Shown one piece after another: positions 12,333-21,820 of a stretch of DNA of 64,000 nucleotides. The notes below the pieces were generated by a model that saw nothing but the letters and a program-made list of their open reading frames with translations, had not been told where the DNA came from and did not search any database. The stretch's first letter is position 1. Each line of letters opens with the position of its first letter. Both the position numbers and the translations under genes were made by a program. The stretch spans positions 1-64,000 of the forward strand of contig NZ_KI530759.1 in assembly GCF_000488255.1 (NCBI RefSeq), in the 5' to 3' direction. This stretch comes from Acinetobacter indicus CIP 110367. GTDB taxonomy: Bacteria > Pseudomonadota > Gammaproteobacteria > Pseudomonadales > Moraxellaceae.

Positions 12333-13256
12333 ATGGCCGATTCCAATATCCCTAAAGAAATTACCAATAGCCTGAAAGGGATTTTCACCAATATCAACAC
12401 CGAGCGCCTGACTGAAATTCTGGTGGCGCTGGTGCTGTGCTTCTTAGGCTTTCTGGTGGCGCGTTTTGTCTCTAATGCCTTTATCCGCACCATTGGTAAA
12501 CGCTTTAATGCGCATCAGAGTCTGGTCTGGCGTCGCGGGATTTTCTATTTTATTTTCCTGATTTTTGTGATGGCCAGCCTGAAAGAAGCCGGCTTTAAAC
12601 TTAGTGTCTTCCTGGGTGCAGCCGGTATCTTAACCGTGGCGTTGGGTTTCGCGTCACAAACTTCGGCTTCCAACCTGATCAGCGGTCTGTTCCTGATTGG
12701 TGAAGGTTCCTTTGAAGTGGGCGACACCATCCAGATTACCCTCATTCGTGGTCATACCGTAGAAGGTGAAGTGATTTCGATTGACCTGCTCTCGGTAAAA
12801 CTGCTCACCCAGGACAACGTGTATGTGCGTTTACCGAACGAACAGCTGATTCGGGCGCCAGTACACAACCTGTCCAAATTCCCGATCCGGCGGATTCCAA
12901 TTACTCTGGCCATTAATTTCCATGAAGATATTATCAAGGTGCGTGAAGTGCTGCTGGATGTGGCCAATAAATATCCATTGGTGCTGGCCGATCCGAAACC
13001 TGCGGTGACAGTAACTGCCTTCCGTGAATCCTCAATTGAACTGCTGTTTGCGATCTGGTGCCAGCAGGAAAATTTCCTGCGAGTGCGTGATGAAATGCAG
13101 GAACGGATTCGTAATGGCTTTGTCGATAACCAGATTGAAATTCCGGTACCGAAAATGGGCTTTGTCGATCATCCGCTGTCCCGACCGCTGGAAAATGCAG
13201 AGATTGATCAATATGCCAATGAAAAAGCCCTGAAACGTGAACCGGATTTAAAATAA
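12333..13256 (+). CDS. MscS-family mechanosensitive channel
   Basis: 307 residues with three membrane helices (about 25-50, 68-90, 93-125). The pore-lining TM3 is in the GAAGILTVALGFASQTSASNLISG region, with the Gly/Ala packing typical of MscS. A beta domain (FEVGDTIQI...GEVISIDLLSVKLLTQDNVYVRLPNEQLI) and a C-terminal alpha/beta domain follow. Such channels release solutes on hypoosmotic shock. The GGGAG ribosome binding site overlaps the end of the DUF432 gene. A strong terminator follows. Confidence 0.92.
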   Translation: MADSNIPKEITNSLKGIFTNINTERLTEILVALVLCFLGFLVARFVSNAFIRTIGKRFNAHQSLVWRRGIFYFIFLIFVMASLKEAGFKLSVFLGAAGILTVALGFASQTSASNLISGLFLIGEGSFEVGDTIQITLIRGHTVEGEVISIDLLSVKLLTQDNVYVRLPNEQLIRAPVHNLSKFPIRRIPITLAINFHEDIIKVREVLLDVANKYPLVLADPKPAVTVTAFRESSIELLFAIWCQQENFLRVRDEMQERIRNGFVDNQIEIPVPKMGFVDHPLSRPLENAEIDQYANEKALKREPDLK

Positions 13257-13269
13257 ACTTTTTAATATT

Positions 13270-13298
13270 AGCCTTCTCCACCAAGAGAAGGCTTTTTT
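13270..13298 (+). terminator. Rho-independent terminator after the mscS-family gene
   Basis: AGCCTTCTC (13270-13278) and GAGAAGGCT (13285-13293) form a perfect 9-bp stem with a 6-base loop, followed by a T-run that abuts the stop codon of the convergent DUF2339 gene. Confidence 0.92.
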
Positions 13299-16019
13299 CT
13301 ATTCAGAGGGTGACCGTTCCACTGGCTGTTCTGGATCGGGCATTGGCGCAATATAGGCAATGATCAGCATCACCGCACCGGCGGCTAAAAAGGAAATCAC
13401 CCGGGTTAAAGTGCCAATATGCGACAGATCAAACAGCACCAGCTTTAAGCTGACAACCACCAGAATACTGCCGCCCAGGACCCAGACCGAACGCAGCTGT
13501 TTGCGACTGGCCCAGCTCATGGTAACAAATGCTAGGCTGACCCAAAGTAAAGTCAAACTCAGTTGTACCGTGCCATTACGCCACAGCGCCAGTTCATTCA
13601 GCGGTGTACCCACATAGACATGCAAGCCACGCAGCACAATATAGCTACTCAGCCACAATAAACTCAGCACCATCAACACTGCGGCCATACTGCGGTCCAG
13701 CCCGGCCTTAACCTGTAACGACAGCATCCATAAAAAGCCGACCAGCATGGCGATGCTGACCAGATCAAAAGGATTTAAGATGGGCAGCAGATAGCCATGA
13801 AACGCCTGCTGGCTTAACAGCTGCGAACAGATCATCCAGGCCAGCATCAACAGCAAACTGCTTCGGGCCTGCCAGAACATCTGCCAGTCGGGCTGTGCCT
13901 GCCAGTAACACCAGCCGCAAAACAGCAGCGGTAAAATCACCATACTGATATACGGTTGCTGCGGTAATAAAGTCAGACTGGTCAGTAGCAGACTGAGTAA
14001 AGTACCGGCACTGACCCATTCTTTTTCGGTTCGTACACCCAAAAGCGGCCTTAACCAGAGCAGACTGAGGATGATGCCAGCTCCGGCAAACAACAGCCGC
14101 TCATTGAAAGATGCCCAGACAATACTGCCCTGTTGCATCCGCAGCATGATGATTCCTGCCGCAAACAGCAGCAAGGGAACCAGGCCCGACCATTTGCTGA
14201 ATAGCCAGGCCACCCCGGCCTGTCGGCGTAACAGGATTTCATTCACCGCCCAATAGGCCAGACCTAGAGTCAACAAGCTCAGCACTGCACTCAGCTCGCC
14301 GGACCATTCATCCTGGAGCAGCACCAGCAACATGGTGGTCGCCAGCAACATCAGCAGACATTGAAAGCCAATCATACTGCTACTAAGTTGTTGCTGAAAT
14401 TGCAGCCGGCTATTGGACAGCAATACCACGCCCACATAGCTCAGGCACAGCACCCAGAACATGGCGCGTGGAAATACAATCAGCTCCACCAGATAATACA
14501 GGCTCGACAGCCCCGCCACGACCAGCAGGCCCATGGCCAGATACAGACTGATTTTGGACTGCCGCACCAGCCCCAACAGGAAAATCAGCAGGCCTTCAAT
14601 GGCCCAGCCCATGACACTTTTTTCAGCCGGCAATAAAATCGGCGGAATTAGGGCCAGAAAAATTAAGGTCAGGCTTAAATAGCTGTGCGCAATTAGCTGT
14701 ACGGTTTGATGGTGTCTGGAGAATCGGTACAACACGGCGAACAGCAGTGCAAACAGCAGACTGAGGCCCGCCTGCCAGGCTGTGTCCTGGAAATGCAGCA
14801 CATATAAACTGCTATAGGCCAGCAACGGTGCAGCAAAAATCAGCCCAATATCCAGCGCCGGTTTAAGCTTAAACTTGTCTAAATCCTGCTGTGCCAATAA
14901 CTGGCTAAAACGGAAACCCAGCCAGATAAAGATAGCGGCATGTGCCAGAATCAGCACGGTCATCAGGTCGCGGTCAGCATCGCTGCCATGCACAAAGGCA
15001 TAGCTGCCACCGACCAGCACGGTCATTAAAAAAGCAATCTGATTCAGAAACTTCCACGGTCGCAGGCTGCTGAGCACGGCCACCGCAATATTAATCACCA
15101 GATAATAGCCAATAAATTCCGGTGCAGTTGCATCACGCACCGGTAAGGTAAACGGCGCCAGATAGGCCATCCCCATGGCCATTAACGCCAGTTCAACCGA
15201 CTGCTGTCTTAAACTCAGCCATAACGTCAGGCCCATTAGCAGCAGAAAACAGCCGCTGGCTATCAGCAAGTTTGGAATCACCGCATTGTAATAAGCAAAG
15301 AATAAGGTCAGACACAAGGCCGCCAGCCCGAGCCCTTCCAGCCCCAAGGCAAAACTGCGATTGCGCTGCTGCAAGCGATAACCCAGTCCGGTCACGGCAG
15401 CACTGCTCAGTGCGACCATGATCAGTTTGGTGGCCAGACTCAACTGCCAATGTTCCGTGGCAAAACGCAGTAGCAGAATAATGCCGATCACCAAAATAGA
15501 AATCGCGGTTTTCAGCACCGGATTACCGTCAAAAATCCAGTGTTTGATTTGCTGGACTAAATTGGGAGCAGGCACTGGCGTAGCTTCAGCTGTTGCACTA
15601 AACGGTAAAGGCGGTATGTCCGGCTGTACCGAAGAAGCCGGCTGCGGCAAAAAATGCTGGGCCTGTTGAATCTGACCCAAATACTGTTCCAGACGCCGAA
15701 GCCAGCGCAGAAAAAAGAAAATCCAGGCCGCAGCGCCAGCGGCAATCATCCAGCCCCAATCCAGCAGCCCACCGACCACGGCAATAATCGAGGAGAGATA
15801 CAGCGGCACTTTGGAGGTGGCACGAAATGCAATTAATCTTTGTTCGCCTAGCGCCTGGGCCGGTTGCTGAATAGCATCGACATAGTGCATGACACTCATC
15901 AGCAGTGCAAAACCACAGACATAGGTCAGCAGTGGAAATGATAAAAACCACGCGCTGATGGCGACAATCATCAGGCTCATCAACCAGATCATGCGGATTT
16001 CGCTCTGCCCTCTCAGCAT
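13299..16019 (-). CDS. DUF2339-family large polytopic membrane protein
   Basis: 906 residues dominated by hydrophobic helices; at least 20 membrane segments are visible. There is a short soluble Pro-rich linker near residues 115-160. This layout fits the DUF2339 family, whose function is unknown. The ATG at 16019 has AAGGAAT about 10 nt upstream on the minus strand. It is divergent from polA and convergent with the mscS pair, so it stands as a single-gene unit. No catalytic motif is recognised. Confidence 0.82.
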   Translation of the reverse strand: MLRGQSEIRMIWLMSLMIVAISAWFLSFPLLTYVCGFALLMSVMHYVDAIQQPAQALGEQRLIAFRATSKVPLYLSSIIAVVGGLLDWGWMIAAGAAAWIFFFLRWLRRLEQYLGQIQQAQHFLPQPASSVQPDIPPLPFSATAEATPVPAPNLVQQIKHWIFDGNPVLKTAISILVIGIILLLRFATEHWQLSLATKLIMVALSSAAVTGLGYRLQQRNRSFALGLEGLGLAALCLTLFFAYYNAVIPNLLIASGCFLLLMGLTLWLSLRQQSVELALMAMGMAYLAPFTLPVRDATAPEFIGYYLVINIAVAVLSSLRPWKFLNQIAFLMTVLVGGSYAFVHGSDADRDLMTVLILAHAAIFIWLGFRFSQLLAQQDLDKFKLKPALDIGLIFAAPLLAYSSLYVLHFQDTAWQAGLSLLFALLFAVLYRFSRHHQTVQLIAHSYLSLTLIFLALIPPILLPAEKSVMGWAIEGLLIFLLGLVRQSKISLYLAMGLLVVAGLSSLYYLVELIVFPRAMFWVLCLSYVGVVLLSNSRLQFQQQLSSSMIGFQCLLMLLATTMLLVLLQDEWSGELSAVLSLLTLGLAYWAVNEILLRRQAGVAWLFSKWSGLVPLLLFAAGIIMLRMQQGSIVWASFNERLLFAGAGIILSLLWLRPLLGVRTEKEWVSAGTLLSLLLTSLTLLPQQPYISMVILPLLFCGWCYWQAQPDWQMFWQARSSLLLMLAWMICSQLLSQQAFHGYLLPILNPFDLVSIAMLVGFLWMLSLQVKAGLDRSMAAVLMVLSLLWLSSYIVLRGLHVYVGTPLNELALWRNGTVQLSLTLLWVSLAFVTMSWASRKQLRSVWVLGGSILVVVSLKLVLFDLSHIGTLTRVISFLAAGAVMLIIAYIAPMPDPEQPVERSPSE

Positions 16020-16181
16020 CTTGTTTTATTCCTTTATTAATTGTGCTGATCATACAACAACTTGCACAGTGCTTATTTTATATTCATCAGATATTCGGTA
16101 ACCTGCATATACAATCATCACTCAGCGTGCGTGTGTAAAATCACGTACAATAAACAGGTTTTTTGGATTAGGAAACTTTCA

Positions 16182-18944
16182 ATGCCACCATTTGTCTTGG
16201 TCGATGGGTCTTATTTTTTATTTCGTGCGTTTCACGCCTTACCCCCTTTAACCACGTCAACCGGTATACATACCAACGCCATCCGTGGGGCAATTTCCGC
16301 AATCCAGAAACTGATGCGCCGTACCCAGCCCACCCATATGGCGGTGATTTTTGATACTCCGGAACCAACCTTCCGTCACGAACTGTCACCCATTTATAAA
16401 GGTGACCGTCCAAGTATGCCAGATGAACTGTCACAGCAGATTCCTTATTTACATGCCTTAATTCGCGCACTGGGGATTCCTCTTTATATGCTGCCGGGTG
16501 CTGAAGCCGACGATATTATTGGCACGCTGGCCAAACGCGCCGAAGCCGAAGGTCATCAGGTGTTAATTTCCACCGGTGACAAAGACATGGCGCAGCTGGT
16601 GACCGACAAAGTCACGCTGGAAGACAGCTTCAAAGAAAAACCTATGGATGTGCAGGGCGTCTTTGAGAAATTTGGCGTCTGGCCGAATCAGATTGTTGAT
16701 TATCTGACCCTGATGGGCGATGCCTCGGACGGGATTATGGGTGTTCCGGGCGTGGGTGCTAAAACTGCCGCCAAACTGCTGACTGAATACGGCTCTTTAG
16801 GCGGAATTCTAGAAAATGTCGACAAAATTAAAGGTCGCGTTGGCCAAAATATTAAAGACAATGTCGATGGTATTGCCATTGACCATCAGCTGGCCAGTAT
16901 TGTCTGCGATCTGGACATGGGCCTGACCTTTGCAGATCTGAAACTATGCGATCCGAATACCGAAGAATTGCGCCGTCTGTATACCGAACTGGAGTTCCGG
17001 AACCAGCTACAGTCGCTCGATCATCCGAACAACCCGAACAGCAACAGCTATAAACAGGTCAGCCAGGCCATTACTCAAACCCCAGCGGCCGCAGAAGTCG
17101 CTACTGAAGATCAGGCCCAGCTCAGCAGCAGTGAAGACCAGCTAGGTGAAGCCACCTATCATACCGTGTTAAACCCTGAAGACTGGGATGCGCTATTCCA
17201 GCGTTTAAGCACTGCCACACGTTTTGCCTTTGATACCGAAACCACCAGCCTAGATTATCGGATTGCCCAGATTGTCGGCTTCTCGGTGGCTTTTGATGCT
17301 ACGGAAGCCTTCTATGTGCCTTTGGCGCATGACTATGCCGGCGCACCGGAACAGTTAAACCGTGAAGCGGTGCTGGCGCAGATCAAACCGATTCTGGAAA
17401 ATCCAGCGGTTGAAAAAATTGGCCATCATTTAAAATATGATGCACATGTGCTGGAAAACCACGGTATTCACTTACAGGGCTGGTACTTTGACACCATGCT
17501 GGCCTCGTATGTCTTAAATTCTGTCGCCACCCGTCATGGGATGGATGATGTGGCACGTCTGTATTTAAGTCACCTGACCACCACCTATGAACAGATTGCC
17601 GGTAAAGGCGCCAAACAGAAAACCTTTAACCAGATCGAGATTGAAACAGCCGCGCATTATGCCGCCGAAGATGCACATGTGACGTATCGCCTGTATGAAG
17701 TGTTGAATGAAAAGCTGCAGCGTCATCCGGAACTAAACAATCTGCTGCATCATATTGAAATGCCGGTAGCACGCGTGCTAACCCAGATGGAAGAAAACGG
17801 CATCAAGCTGGATCTGAATTTCCTGGATCAGCTGGGCGTAGAATTCTCCAACACCATGCTGCAACTGGAACAGCAGATTATTGAACTGGCCGGCCAGCCG
17901 TTTAATGTCAGCTCACCCAAACAGGTTGGCGAAATCCTGTTTGAAAAGCTGGGCATCAAAGGTGGCAAGAAAACCGCCACCGGCCAATACAGCACCAGTG
18001 AAAGCATTCTAGAAAAGATTGAGCACCCGATTGCCAGCCTGATTGTGGAATATCGCGGTCTGTCTAAACTGAAAAGTACCTATACCGATGGCTTACAAAA
18101 GCAGGCTAATAGCAGCAGCCATCGCGTGCATACCAGTTATCATCAGGCACTGACCGCAACAGGCCGTCTGTCTTCGACCGATCCGAACCTGCAAAATATT
18201 CCAGTGCGTATGGATATTGGCCGTCAAATTCGTAAAGCCTTTATTGCACCAGAAGGCCGCGTGTTACTGGCTGCCGACTATTCGCAAATTGAACTGCGTT
18301 TAATGGCGCATTTCTCGCAAGATGACGCGCTGGTTGATGCCTTCAATCATGGTCAGGATGTACACCGCCGTACCGCTGCAGAAGTGTTGAATATTGCCCT
18401 GGAAGATGTCACGCCGGATCAGCGTCGCCAGGCCAAAGCGGTTAACTTCGGCCTGTTATATGGTATGTCCGAATTTGGTCTGATCCGTCAATTGGGCTTT
18501 ACCCGGGAAGAATCGCAGAACTATATCAAGCAATACTTCCAGCGTTATCCGGGCATTTATGAATATATGCAGCGCACCCGTCAGGTGGCTCTGGAACAAG
18601 GCTTTGTTGAAACCCTGACCGGCCGCCGTTTATATACCCCGGATATTGATGCCCGTAACATGATGGTGCGTAAAGCAGCAGAACGTGCAGCAATTAATGC
18701 GCCCTTACAAGGCTCTGCGGCAGATATTATTAAAATGGCCATGGTGGAGGTAGACAAAATGTTGCCACGCGATCAGGCCAAAATGCTACTGCAGGTACAC
18801 GATGAACTGGTGTTTGAAGTCGATGCCAATGTCGCCGATGAACTGGCACCCAAACTGGCCGAAGTGATGCAGTCGGTGATTGAACTGTCTGTTCCGCTGG
18901 TGGTCGAAGTGGGTAAAGGCCAGAACTGGGATGAAGCACACTAA
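16182..18944 (+). CDS. polA: DNA polymerase I
   Basis: 920 residues. It repairs and fills gaps in DNA and removes RNA primers from Okazaki fragments. The N-terminal 5'-3' exonuclease covers about 1-290 (LVDGSYFLFRAFHA, TGDKDMAQLV, GVPGVGAKTA). The 3'-5' exonuclease at about 330-520 keeps its metal ligands (FAFDTETTSL, GHHLKYDAH, YAAEDAH), so proofreading should be active. The polymerase domain shows motif A LAADYSQIELR, motif B RRQAKAVNFGLLYG and motif C QVHDELVFEV. The start at 16182 is chosen because TAGGAAA precedes it and MPPFVLVDGS is the family start; the 40 upstream in-frame codons are not conserved-looking. Confidence 0.97.
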   Translation: MPPFVLVDGSYFLFRAFHALPPLTTSTGIHTNAIRGAISAIQKLMRRTQPTHMAVIFDTPEPTFRHELSPIYKGDRPSMPDELSQQIPYLHALIRALGIPLYMLPGAEADDIIGTLAKRAEAEGHQVLISTGDKDMAQLVTDKVTLEDSFKEKPMDVQGVFEKFGVWPNQIVDYLTLMGDASDGIMGVPGVGAKTAAKLLTEYGSLGGILENVDKIKGRVGQNIKDNVDGIAIDHQLASIVCDLDMGLTFADLKLCDPNTEELRRLYTELEFRNQLQSLDHPNNPNSNSYKQVSQAITQTPAAAEVATEDQAQLSSSEDQLGEATYHTVLNPEDWDALFQRLSTATRFAFDTETTSLDYRIAQIVGFSVAFDATEAFYVPLAHDYAGAPEQLNREAVLAQIKPILENPAVEKIGHHLKYDAHVLENHGIHLQGWYFDTMLASYVLNSVATRHGMDDVARLYLSHLTTTYEQIAGKGAKQKTFNQIEIETAAHYAAEDAHVTYRLYEVLNEKLQRHPELNNLLHHIEMPVARVLTQMEENGIKLDLNFLDQLGVEFSNTMLQLEQQIIELAGQPFNVSSPKQVGEILFEKLGIKGGKKTATGQYSTSESILEKIEHPIASLIVEYRGLSKLKSTYTDGLQKQANSSSHRVHTSYHQALTATGRLSSTDPNLQNIPVRMDIGRQIRKAFIAPEGRVLLAADYSQIELRLMAHFSQDDALVDAFNHGQDVHRRTAAEVLNIALEDVTPDQRRQAKAVNFGLLYGMSEFGLIRQLGFTREESQNYIKQYFQRYPGIYEYMQRTRQVALEQGFVETLTGRRLYTPDIDARNMMVRKAAERAAINAPLQGSAADIIKMAMVEVDKMLPRDQAKMLLQVHDELVFEVDANVADELAPKLAEVMQSVIELSVPLVVEVGKGQNWDEAH

Positions 18945-18954
18945 AGTCTTTCCA

Positions 18955-18974
18955 CCTTCCTCCTCGGAGGAAGG
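18955..18974. repeat. Short palindrome after polA
   Basis: CCTTCCTCC and GGAGGAAGG form a 9-bp stem with a 2-base centre, 10 bp after the polA stop, and are followed by GCTGGGCTGAAGGT. There is no T-run. It resembles the CT-rich dispersed palindromes of Acinetobacter (compare 31.25-31.34 kb) and may stabilise the polA mRNA end. The repeat family is inferred. Confidence 0.45.
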
Positions 18975-19090
18975 CTGGGCTGAAGGTCATTTGCCTCTTG
19001 GGCGAAATATCAAGGTCTTCACCTCAAAACTTGAGCCATAAAAAAGGACTCAATTGAGCACTGCTGTCCCATAGTTTGCTTTAAATAAAA

Positions 19091-19156
19091 AAACCTGAGT
19101 CCTAACAGTTAAAATATGAGTGCAAACAAACACTTTAACGACCAGGATTCAGGTTT
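19091..19156 (+). promoter_or_regulatory. Inverted repeat enclosing the transposase start
   Basis: AAACCTGAGTCCT (19091-19103) and AGGATTCAGGTTT (19144-19156) are complementary over 13 bp with one mismatch. They bracket the GTG start at 19120. In a transcript reading in from outside the IS both arms are present and could fold over the start region, a device known in IS10 and IS50 for blocking transposase made from external promoters. Its action here is inferred. Confidence 0.55.
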
Positions 19157-20307
19157 TGTCACATCAGAATACCGTATTTCATGAGCTAATTAAACCTGTT
19201 GTGCGACAGGATTTTGAACAACTTGCTAAAGTACACCATGTTGGACAGAAATTTAGAGCGGCTTCCCGGTGGGATCAGTTTATTGCCATATTGATGTCTC
19301 AATTCTCTTGTAGGCAAAGTCTGAGAGATATTCAATCCAATTTGGAGTGCCAACAGGAAAAGCTAAGTCATCTCGGAGCAAAGTCTATTCCCCGAAGCAC
19401 GCTGGCACGAATCAATGAGCAGCAGCCTGCTGCCTTGTATCAACAGCTATTTTACAAGTTGCTTAAATACTATGAACACTCAAAAGTAGCTCATAAATTT
19501 CGCTTTAAGAATCCCTTGTATTCCTTGGATGCCAGTCATATTGACCTGTCGCTTTCCTTATGTGAATGGGCCAAAGTTCACGACTCAAAAGCCAGCATGA
19601 AACTCAGTATAGGATTGAATCACAGCAATGATATTCCTGAGTTTGTTGCAGTTGAAAATGGCAAAGAAAATGACATGGTACAAGGCCGCAAATTCCAGTT
19701 TCCTGCTGGCAGCATTGTAGTTTTTGATAAAGGCTATGTCGATTACCAATGGTATGCAAATCTGACTGCTCAAAACATTGGATTTGTCACACGTTTTAGG
19801 CCTAAATCTGTGTATCAGGTGATCCAGCAACATCCAGTGCTTGAATCCAAAGGTATTCTAAAAGATGAAACCATTCAGCTGAATAGCGCACATGCCCTAA
19901 AAAGAAAAGCCCCAGTGTTAAGAAGAATTGAATATAGAGATCAGCAAAGTGGCAAGCACTTTAGCTTTCTCAGCAATAACTTTCATTTAGCCGCCTCCAC
20001 CATTGCGGCGATTTATAAAGATCGTTGGAAAGTTGAGCTGTTCTTTAAGGCGATTAAGCAGAATCTCAAATTAAAAGCGTTTCTAGGCCGCAGCAGGAAC
20101 GCAATTCAGACACAAATCTGGATTGCGATGATCGCCTATTTATTGGTGAGTTTCGCTCGACATTTAGGAAAAACAGGTTGGACAGTTCAACGTTTACTCA
20201 GAATAATTCAAGTGAATTTGTTTGAAAGAAGAACTTTAAAAGCTTTATTTTCACCCGATAAAATACCCATAAAACAAGAGGAAGCTCAAATGAGCTTCCT
20301 CTTGTGA
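19120..20307 (+). CDS. IS4-family transposase
   Basis: 395 residues. It has an N-terminal DUF4372-like region (FHELIKPVVRQDFEQLAKVHH, then SRWDQFIAILMSQFSCRQSLRDI) and a DDE transposase core. The first Asp is in YSLDASHIDLSLSLCEWAKV, the second in VVFDKGYVDY, and the Glu is in the YREK-like IYKDRWKVELFFKAIKQNL. It cuts and joins the element ends. GTG at 19120 is the most upstream start in this frame; a nearby ATG at 19116 is out of frame. No frameshift or stop interrupts it. Confidence 0.92.
   Translation: MQTNTLTTRIQVLSHQNTVFHELIKPVVRQDFEQLAKVHHVGQKFRAASRWDQFIAILMSQFSCRQSLRDIQSNLECQQEKLSHLGAKSIPRSTLARINEQQPAALYQQLFYKLLKYYEHSKVAHKFRFKNPLYSLDASHIDLSLSLCEWAKVHDSKASMKLSIGLNHSNDIPEFVAVENGKENDMVQGRKFQFPAGSIVVFDKGYVDYQWYANLTAQNIGFVTRFRPKSVYQVIQQHPVLESKGILKDETIQLNSAHALKRKAPVLRRIEYRDQQSGKHFSFLSNNFHLAASTIAAIYKDRWKVELFFKAIKQNLKLKAFLGRSRNAIQTQIWIAMIAYLLVSFARHLGKTGWTVQRLLRIIQVNLFERRTLKALFSPDKIPIKQEEAQMSFLL
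20274..20305 (+). terminator. 15-bp perfect hairpin at the transposase 3' end
   Basis: ACAAGAGGAAGCTCA (20274-20288) and TGAGCTTCCTCTTGT (20291-20305) pair perfectly. The stem spans the last ten codons of the transposase and touches its TGA stop. No U-run follows directly, so it may act as a weak terminator or as a barrier to mRNA decay or inward transcription from the yggT side. Confidence 0.55.
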
Positions 20308-20362
20308 AAAATTGTGGGACAGCAATGCTCAATTGAGTCCTTTTTTTCTTGAGCTGAATTTA

Positions 20363-20932
20363 TTAGAAGCCGGTCAGCAAAACAATCGCCACCTGGTTCA
20401 TCAGAATTTCAGCAATATATAACGCCAGAAATGCCAGAATTGGAGACAGGTCAATCATGCCCATATTCGGCATGATCCGGCGAAACGGCGCCAGTAAAGG
20501 TTCTGCCAGCTCCTGAATCACTTCAATATAAGGCCCGCGTGACTGGGTAAACATCACTACCCAACTTAAAATAATGGTGGCAAAAATCAGGTAACGACAG
20601 AAACGTAGCAGGTCCTGAATCATGGTCACAAAGGTGAGAATCAGCAGATGTACCGGGCCATTAGGCATCGCCCCGTTTAAATACATCATGCCGTAATTTT
20701 TCAGCAGATAAAGCACCACCAGCAGCGCCAATGCCGCCAGATTCACCCGGCCTTTTGCCACGGTCGGGAAAATACGGCTAAATACATCTACAATTTTCGT
20801 GGCCTTGATCGTAGACAACACCACCGGATTATAAGGACTCACCGCAGCCAGCTGCATGAGAAAACGGAAGAAGACGAGCAAAATCGCTACGTTAATGATG
20901 ATGCCAAAAATTAGCGCAGAATTTGCACCCAT
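20363..20932 (-). CDS. yggT: YggT-family membrane protein
   Basis: 189 residues with two YGGT domains. Each has paired hydrophobic helices and a FxRxLMPNMG-like motif (FSRIFPTVAKG in the first; LLAPFRRIMPNMGMIDLSP in the second). The family is linked to cell-envelope or division processes and sits with proC in many bacteria, as it does here, 27 bp downstream of proC. It is the last gene of the ppx-accA-tilS-proC-yggT run. The IS lies just beyond its stop. Confidence 0.9.
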   Translation of the reverse strand: MGANSALIFGIIINVAILLVFFRFLMQLAAVSPYNPVVLSTIKATKIVDVFSRIFPTVAKGRVNLAALALLVVLYLLKNYGMMYLNGAMPNGPVHLLILTFVTMIQDLLRFCRYLIFATIILSWVVMFTQSRGPYIEVIQELAEPLLAPFRRIMPNMGMIDLSPILAFLALYIAEILMNQVAIVLLTGF

Positions 20933-20959
20933 ACTTGAACGTTCCTAAAATTAAATACT

Positions 20960-21790
20960 TTATTTAATGCTGTCACTCAGCTCGGCAGCCAGTTCCTGAC
21001 TGCGTGTTTTGGCAGCCGCCAACGCCGCCTGAATATTCTGCGACACTTGCGCACGGTCAAACACTTCCAACGCTGCCTGCGTGGTCCCGTTTGGAGAGGT
21101 CACGTTTTTACGCAGCTCTGCCGGGGTATTGGAACTGGTAATTGCCATTTGTGCCGCGCCCAACGCAGTTTGCAAGGTTAAAGCCGTTGCCACTTTTTCA
21201 TCTAGGCCCAAGTTTTTGCCAGCACGAATCATACTTTCCATCATATAGAAAAAGTAAGCCGGGCCAGAACCGGATACTGCCGTGACTGCATCAATTTGCG
21301 CTTCAGAGTTTACCCAAATTGTTAAACCCGTGGCAGCCAAAACCTGACTTGCCAATTCACGGTCTTTGCTATCGACCGCATCATGCGCATATAAACCATG
21401 CGCACCAGTTTGTACCAGCGCCGGGGTATTTGGCATCACCCGTACCACACGGTCGGTATCGAGCAATGCCGAAATGGTAGCAATTTCTGCACCAGCAACA
21501 ATCGAAATCACCAGTTTGCCTTCAAACTGCCCTTTTAGCGGTTGCAGCACGCTGGCCAGTACCTGCGGTTTGACCGCGAACACCACAATATCGGCATCAC
21601 GAATGGCAGCCTGGTTGTCTTCGGTCACATGTACATCTTTTTCTTCCAGCAACAAACGGATTTTTTCGACCGGATCAGCAACTGTAATACGCGTTGAAGG
21701 CATGCCACGTGCAATCAGACCGCCAATTAAGGCCTGCGCCATATTTCCGCCACCAATAAAACTAATATTACAATTTAACACTGCACTCAT
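20960..21790 (-). CDS. proC: Pyrroline-5-carboxylate reductase
   Basis: 276 residues; makes L-proline from pyrroline-5-carboxylate with NAD(P)H. The nucleotide-binding FIGGGNMAQALIGGL lies at about residue 11, VFAVKPQVL in the Rossmann domain, VRVMPNTPALV follows, and the C-terminal dimer domain carries AVSGSGPAYFFYMMESM and TSPNGTTQAAL. Length is normal. It lies 30 bp after tilS and is cotranscribed with yggT. Confidence 0.96.
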   Translation of the reverse strand: MSAVLNCNISFIGGGNMAQALIGGLIARGMPSTRITVADPVEKIRLLLEEKDVHVTEDNQAAIRDADIVVFAVKPQVLASVLQPLKGQFEGKLVISIVAGAEIATISALLDTDRVVRVMPNTPALVQTGAHGLYAHDAVDSKDRELASQVLAATGLTIWVNSEAQIDAVTAVSGSGPAYFFYMMESMIRAGKNLGLDEKVATALTLQTALGAAQMAITSSNTPAELRKNVTSPNGTTQAALEVFDRAQVSQNIQAALAAAKTRSQELAAELSDSIK

Positions 21791-21820
21791 GATTCACACT
21801 CTTGGTTGAGTTCTTTATAG

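Larger units (their letters stand above)
19039..20347 (+). mobile_element. IS4-family insertion sequence, complete (about 1.31 kb)
   Basis: The element carries one transposase gene and terminal inverted repeats. The left end has A6 then GGACTCAATTGAGCACTGCTGTCCCA-type sequence (19040-19071), and the right end is its inverse (20314-20347) with one internal mismatch. A 7-bp CTTGAGC occurs on both sides (19030-19036 and 20348-20354), but the left copy is two bases away from the expected end. The IS lies between the convergent polA and yggT and breaks no gene. The transposase is intact, so the element is probably recent and may be active. The ends are uncertain by 1-3 bases because of A/T runs. 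Confidence 0.9.
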
